From NCBI GenBank assembly GCA_018714245.1, contig DVNQ01000113.1, positions 1-46,615 of the forward strand: 46,615 nucleotides of DNA, in the 5' to 3' direction. Position 1 is the first letter of the stretch. Each line of letters begins with the position of its first letter. The stretch is from Candidatus Avilachnospira avicola (lineage in GTDB: Bacteria > Bacillota > Clostridia > Lachnospirales > Lachnospiraceae). Both the position numbers and the translations under genes were made by a program. A model generated the notes under the pieces. It saw nothing but the letters and a program-made list of their open reading frames with translations, was not told the origin of the DNA and made no database searches. Below are positions 42,882 through 46,615 of this stretch, one piece after another.

Positions 42882-44624
42882 TTATCTCAGCCGCCACTTT
42901 GCACTCTCACTCTGAAGCTCCACCATGCGGCGGTAGAGGCCGCCCTGCTCCATCAGCTCCGCCGGGGTGCCCTGCTGGGCCACATGTCCGTCCTCCAGCA
43001 CCACGATGTGGTCAGCCCCTGCCACGGTACGCATTCGGTGGGCGATGACCAGCACCGTCTTGCCCTGAAGCAGACGGGAAAGAGCAGACTGCACCTTTGT
43101 CTCGTTTTCCACATCCAGGGAGGCAGTGGCTTCATCCAGCAGCACGATGGGCGCGTCCTTGAGTAGAGCTCGGGCAATGGAGATCCGCTGCCTCTCCCCG
43201 CCGGAGAGTTTGGTGCCGTTTTCCCCAATGGGCGTATCATAGCCCTGGGGGAGCCGCTGCACAAATTCATCGCAGTTGGCAGCCTTAGCGGCGGCGCGCA
43301 CCTCATCATCTGTCGCGCCGCGCTTGCCCAGGCGGATGTTTTCCATGACAGTATCATCAAACAGAACGACATCCTGGAACACCATGGAGTAGTCGGTCAA
43401 CAACACCTCCGGGTCCACCGTGGAAATGTCCACGCCGCCCACGGTAATGCGACCAGCCGTAATATCCCACAGGCGGGCGGCTAGACGCGCACAGGTGCTT
43501 TTGCCGGAGCCGGATGGTCCCACCAGAGCTGTGACTTCTCCTTCTTTTGCGGTGAAGCTTACATCCCGGAGCACCTGCTTTTTGTCATAGGCAAAGCCCA
43601 CAGTTTCAAATACGATGTCATGGCCCTTTGGCTGAAATGTATCGGCCCCCGTTGCGGTGGGAGTCTCGTAGATCTCATTGATACGGTCGGCGGATACCTG
43701 GGAAACAAACATCTCCGCGATGAGGGCCAGGCTCTGGTCGAAGGGGGCGTACACCCGGGTGATGACCAGCAGGAACAGGAACAGCAGCATGAAGTCGATC
43801 TGCCCGGACAAGATCAGGCTGGCACCCGTCAGGATGGTAGTCGCTACGCCCAGGCGCATGATCACGCTGGCGGCGTTTACGAACAGGCCGGTGGTGAGTT
43901 CGCCCCGAATGGTGACTTTTTCGTGCTGGTCGATCTTCTCATAGAGGCCGGCCAGATACCGCTCCTCCTGGTTAGCGGCCCGGATCTCCCGGACGTTCTC
44001 CAGCGCCTCCTGGATTCCGTCGGAAACCCGAAGGGCGGCTTTCTTTGTTACCTCGGAACTCCGGGCCGCGATCTTCCGGCTGCCGAACAGCAGTCCAAAG
44101 GCCACCGGCACGCCCCACAGACAGGCGATCATCAGCCGCCAGTCGTAGATCAGCAGGCACACGGCGATGATGGCGGTGGATATGTAGGCTCCATATAGGT
44201 ATCCAAGCACATGGCTCCACACATGCTCCATCCGGTTCACGTCCCCCATGATGGTCTCGGTCAGGTCCGCCAGGTCCCGCTTGCCAAAGTAGCCCAGGGG
44301 CAGTTTCCGCAGCCGCTCCGCCAGACGCAGGCGGGTGGTCTTGACCTCGCCGTACACCAGGCCATAGGTGGCCCGGTATTGCTGCAGGTGGGTCACAAAG
44401 GACAGCAGGACGAACCCCACCGTCAGGGCAACCGGCAGCACCGCCCCCGGCAGAGGCGCCCCATCCGTCAGGGTCTCCATAAAGGCTCCCATCAGCAAGT
44501 ACAGGATACCCATGCCGCCCATAACCACCAGGTTAGTGATGACAGTCCAGAATGCGCCTGTCTTGGTATTCTTTAGGCCCTGGTCGGTCAGGGCATATTT
44601 GCGCTGAAATTTTTTGCTGAACAT
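42882..44624 (-). CDS. ABC transporter ATP-binding/permease half-protein (second of pair)
   Basis: From the ATG at 44624 (AAAGGGG upstream) the product has 580 residues. An N-terminal membrane domain of about six helices (1 to about 310) is joined to an ABC ATPase domain with GPSGSGKSTCAR (Walker A), LSGGERQRISIARAL (signature), IVLLDEATASLD (Walker B) and VIAHRM (switch). This is the ABC-B exporter type, usually working as a heterodimer with its neighbour; siderophore- or peptide-related IrtAB/YbtPQ-like and multidrug systems look alike, so the substrate is open. The upstream half-gene (44641-46435) is 16 bases away. Base composition is far more GC-rich than the rest of the window. Confidence 0.88.
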   Translation of the reverse strand: MFSKKFQRKYALTDQGLKNTKTGAFWTVITNLVVMGGMGILYLLMGAFMETLTDGAPLPGAVLPVALTVGFVLLSFVTHLQQYRATYGLVYGEVKTTRLRLAERLRKLPLGYFGKRDLADLTETIMGDVNRMEHVWSHVLGYLYGAYISTAIIAVCLLIYDWRLMIACLWGVPVAFGLLFGSRKIAARSSEVTKKAALRVSDGIQEALENVREIRAANQEERYLAGLYEKIDQHEKVTIRGELTTGLFVNAASVIMRLGVATTILTGASLILSGQIDFMLLFLFLLVITRVYAPFDQSLALIAEMFVSQVSADRINEIYETPTATGADTFQPKGHDIVFETVGFAYDKKQVLRDVSFTAKEGEVTALVGPSGSGKSTCARLAARLWDITAGRITVGGVDISTVDPEVLLTDYSMVFQDVVLFDDTVMENIRLGKRGATDDEVRAAAKAANCDEFVQRLPQGYDTPIGENGTKLSGGERQRISIARALLKDAPIVLLDEATASLDVENETKVQSALSRLLQGKTVLVIAHRMRTVAGADHIVVLEDGHVAQQGTPAELMEQGGLYRRMVELQSESAKWRLR

Positions 44625-44640
44625 TTCGCTCACCCCTTTC

Positions 44641-46435
44641 TCAACCTTCGCTGGTGATCTTCCACTGGACCGCCCGGTTGTAGTCCGCCCACATCCTGGC
44701 ATACAGTCCGCCGGCGGCGGTCAGTTGCTCGTGGGTCCCCTGTTCTACCAAGCGCCCTTGGTCCAATACCAGGATCTTATCTGCTCCCACCACGGTGGAC
44801 AGACGGTGGGCGATCATGATGACGGTGCGGCCCTTCGTCAGCTGGACAAAAGCTTTCTGGATCAGGGCCTCGTTCTCCGGGTCGGCAAAAGCGGTGGCCT
44901 CATCCAGCACCACGATGGGGGCGTCCTTCAAAATAGCCCTGGCCAGAGCGACGCGCTGCTGCTCCCCGCCGGAAAGATAGGTGCCCTCCGTGCCGATTAT
45001 AGTGTCCATGCCCTTTGGCAGTTTTTCTAGAATGTCACCGCACTGGGCAGCCATGAGGGCCGCTAGCACCTGCTCCCGGGTGGCCTCCGGCCGGGCTGCC
45101 CGGACATTTTCTAAAATAGACGCCTTGAACAGCCGGCTGTTCTGGAACACAAAGGCGATCTGATCCATGAGCACATGGGGGGGCCATGTCCCACACGTCC
45201 ACGCCGCCCACAGTGACGCTGCCGCTGTCCACATCCCAGAACCGTGGGATCAGGCTGGCCGCCGTGGTCTTGCCGCCGCCGGAGGGGCCCACCAGGGCCA
45301 CCGTCTGCCCCGGCTCCGCCGTGAAAGTGACGTGGGACAGGGCGGGGGTCTCCGACCCGTCATAGGTGAAACTCACGTCCCGGAACTCTACCCGGCTGCC
45401 TTGCGGCGTTTTGGGATGCTCCGGCGCCTTCAGCTCCGGGGCTTCCATGACCATGCGGATACGGCCCAAAGCGGTGCCGGCCAGCATGATGCCGGACGAA
45501 GCGAACATGATCCGCGCCAGGGCGGTAGAGATGATGGCAGAGAACACCGCGTAAAAAGCGAAGTCGGTCACAAACCCGGCAAAGCTTCCCCCAGCCAGGG
45601 CGCCTGGGGCCAGGAAAAGGGCCGCCGGCACCAGGAACACGAAAGCTCCCTCAGTAACAGTCAGATTGATGGACTGGGGAACCCGGCAAACATCCGCCTG
45701 ATAGTGCTCAGCCTTGGCGCTGTACTCCTCAATAGCCTCCTGGAATGCCTTGAAAGAGTACACCGTCTGCTGGAAGATCTTCACCACCGGGATGCCCCGG
45801 ACATACTCCGTGCCAGCCTTGGTCATGCGGTCTTGGGCTGCCTGGTACTCCACCATAATCTGGGCATTCTTGCCGCCCATCATGGCGAACATAGTGAGAA
45901 TAGAGATCACTGCTGCCAGCAGGCAGGCGCAGCCCATCCGCCAGTCAAAGACGAACATCAATACCAACATGGCAATGAACAAGGTGATGGTGCCTACGAT
46001 GTCCGCCAGATTGTGGGCCAGCAGTGTCTCAGTATCAGCGGCGGCCGCATCCAGCCGCCCGCGGATCAAGCCGGAAGCGTTGGCATCGAAAAAGCCCAGC
46101 GGGGCCTCCATCACATGGGCTACGCCCCTTTTTCGGATGTTGGCCGCTGTGCGGAAGGCCGCCAGGTGAGTACACATCAGCCCGATAAAATACAGCACGA
46201 TGCCGCCCACCGCCGATGCAAAGGCCAGCCAGCCATACCGGGTGATACTTTGCGCCTCCGTCCAGTTTGGAGCCGCCTCGATCAGATCCCGGGCGACCAG
46301 CCAGATACAGATGTAGGGGGCCATGCTCAGCAGCATGGATACCGCCGACAGGAACAGTCCTAAAAAGGTCAGCCCCCTGTGGCTTCCCGCATAATCCAAC
46401 AGGACAGCCACATCGCTTTTTTTCTTTTGCTTCAT
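44641..46435 (-). pseudogene. ABC transporter half-protein gene with a one-base frameshift
   Basis: The first half of the pair is split. The N-terminal part (46435 leftward) has the membrane domain and Walker A GPSGGGKTTAAS and runs on to VGGVDVWDMAP, where the frame is lost. The C-terminal part (to 44641) continues as HVLMDQIAFVFQN, with signature LSGGEQQRVALARA, Walker B IVVLDEATAFADPENE and VIMIAHRL. The break coincides with a run of seven G on the plus strand (45177-45183); six would restore the reading frame exactly. It may be a sequencing error, a recent mutation, or a phase-variable tract. The start has AGAAGGAGG upstream. Without correction the product would lack the signature and Walker B. 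Confidence 0.85.
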
Positions 46436-46454
46436 GCAAAAACCTCCTTCTGTA

Positions 46455-46497
46455 AGTTAGCGATAACTAACTAATTTTCAAAAAAGATAGGGGTCAA
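46455..46497 (-). promoter_or_regulatory. Promoter and palindromic operator of the ABC genes
   Basis: On the minus strand TTGACC (46492-46497), an 18-base spacer and TAGTTA (46468-46473) form a promoter candidate. An 18-bp palindrome AGTTAG-N6-CTAACT (46455-46472) overlaps the -10 and the likely start site. A TetR-type repressor gene lies directly upstream, so this is a likely binding site for it. Confidence 0.6.
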
Positions 46498-46615
46498 TCC
46501 CCCATCAATTTCAGCCATCCGGCAGTATAGAAGTCCCGGAGGTGATCCACATCCCGCAGGGCCTGCTCCCGGGGCATATCGTGGACCACGATCTCAAAGA
46601 TGCCGCTCATCATCC
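46494..46615 (-). CDS. TetR-family regulator, C-terminal end (partial)
   Basis: The minus-strand frame open at the right edge reads 39 residues and ends at the TGA at 46494-46496. The visible part (FEIVVHDMPREQALRDVDHL, then RDFYTAGWLKLMGD) matches the end of TetR/AcrR regulators of the kind with C-terminal YTAGWL-type segments. The DNA-binding part is off the window. It lies directly upstream of the ABC pair in the same direction and probably represses it through the palindrome at 46455-46472. Confidence 0.75.
   Translation of the reverse strand, partial: MMSGIFEIVVHDMPREQALRDVDHLRDFYTAGWLKLMGD

Noticed and set aside
45167-46363. A 398-codon plus-strand frame opposite the broken ABC gene
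   Set aside because: The translation is His/Gln/Arg/Ala-rich without domain motifs, as expected for the opposite strand of GC-rich coding sequence. The minus-strand ABC motifs are clear.

Overview
The window looks like a chromosomal segment of a Gram-positive Clostridia bacterium, most likely Lachnospiraceae. The evidence is the Firmicutes-type order Asp23/Gls24-nusB-xseA-xseB-ispA-dxs-tlyA-nadK-argR-recN, a long-form ribosome hibernation factor, a TPP-riboswitch-controlled ThiT, iron-sulfur serine dehydratase in two subunits, heavy use of ATA and AGG codons, and a trio of proteins that I recall being catalogued (DUF5716/DUF5717) mainly from Lachnospiraceae. Family names come from motif recognition and memory; no search was run.

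Layout. Positions 1-345 hold no gene. They look like the tandem promoters and leader of an rRNA operon that runs leftward off the window. Two adjacent serine tRNAs follow (346-526, minus strand) with their own promoter, which overlaps the end of ispD. Positions 602-8922 (minus) form a housekeeping operon read secA-prfB-tsaE-tsaB-rimI-rnz-tsaD-ispD: protein export, translation termination, t6A tRNA modification, tRNA 3' processing and isoprenoid synthesis. hpf (plus) diverges from secA and ends at a strong terminator.

Positions 9817-25198 (minus) read from the right as DUF5717-like protein, Hsp70/actin-fold-like DUF5716 protein, small helical protein, valS, gdhA, response regulator, histidine kinase, orphan HicB, mntP, a GNAT-Maf fusion, a DUF4143-type AAA ATPase, an SDR reductase and a secreted NlpC/P60 hydrolase. 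Several intrinsic-terminator-like hairpins sit directly in front of downstream genes, so expression along this run is probably stepped. The first three genes are the best candidate for an undescribed system.

A HAD phosphatase (25327-25995) has its own promoter and terminator. Positions 26151-38196 (minus) are a second long housekeeping run starting from a good promoter at 38228-38256: Asp23, nusB, xseA, xseB, ispA, dxs, tlyA, nadK, argR, recN, then glgA, a PAP2-like protein and a PpiC-type lipoprotein. dxs and ispA here and ispD at the left supply steps of the same isoprenoid route.

The right part holds single-function units: a degenerate ROK regulator, a TPP riboswitch with thiT, sdaAB-sdaAA, and a cytidylate-kinase-like gene on the plus strand. 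From about 42860 to the end the base composition changes sharply to GC-rich. This part carries two ABC exporter half-genes, one broken by a single-base expansion of a seven-base homopolymer, and the end of a TetR-type regulator. It looks acquired.
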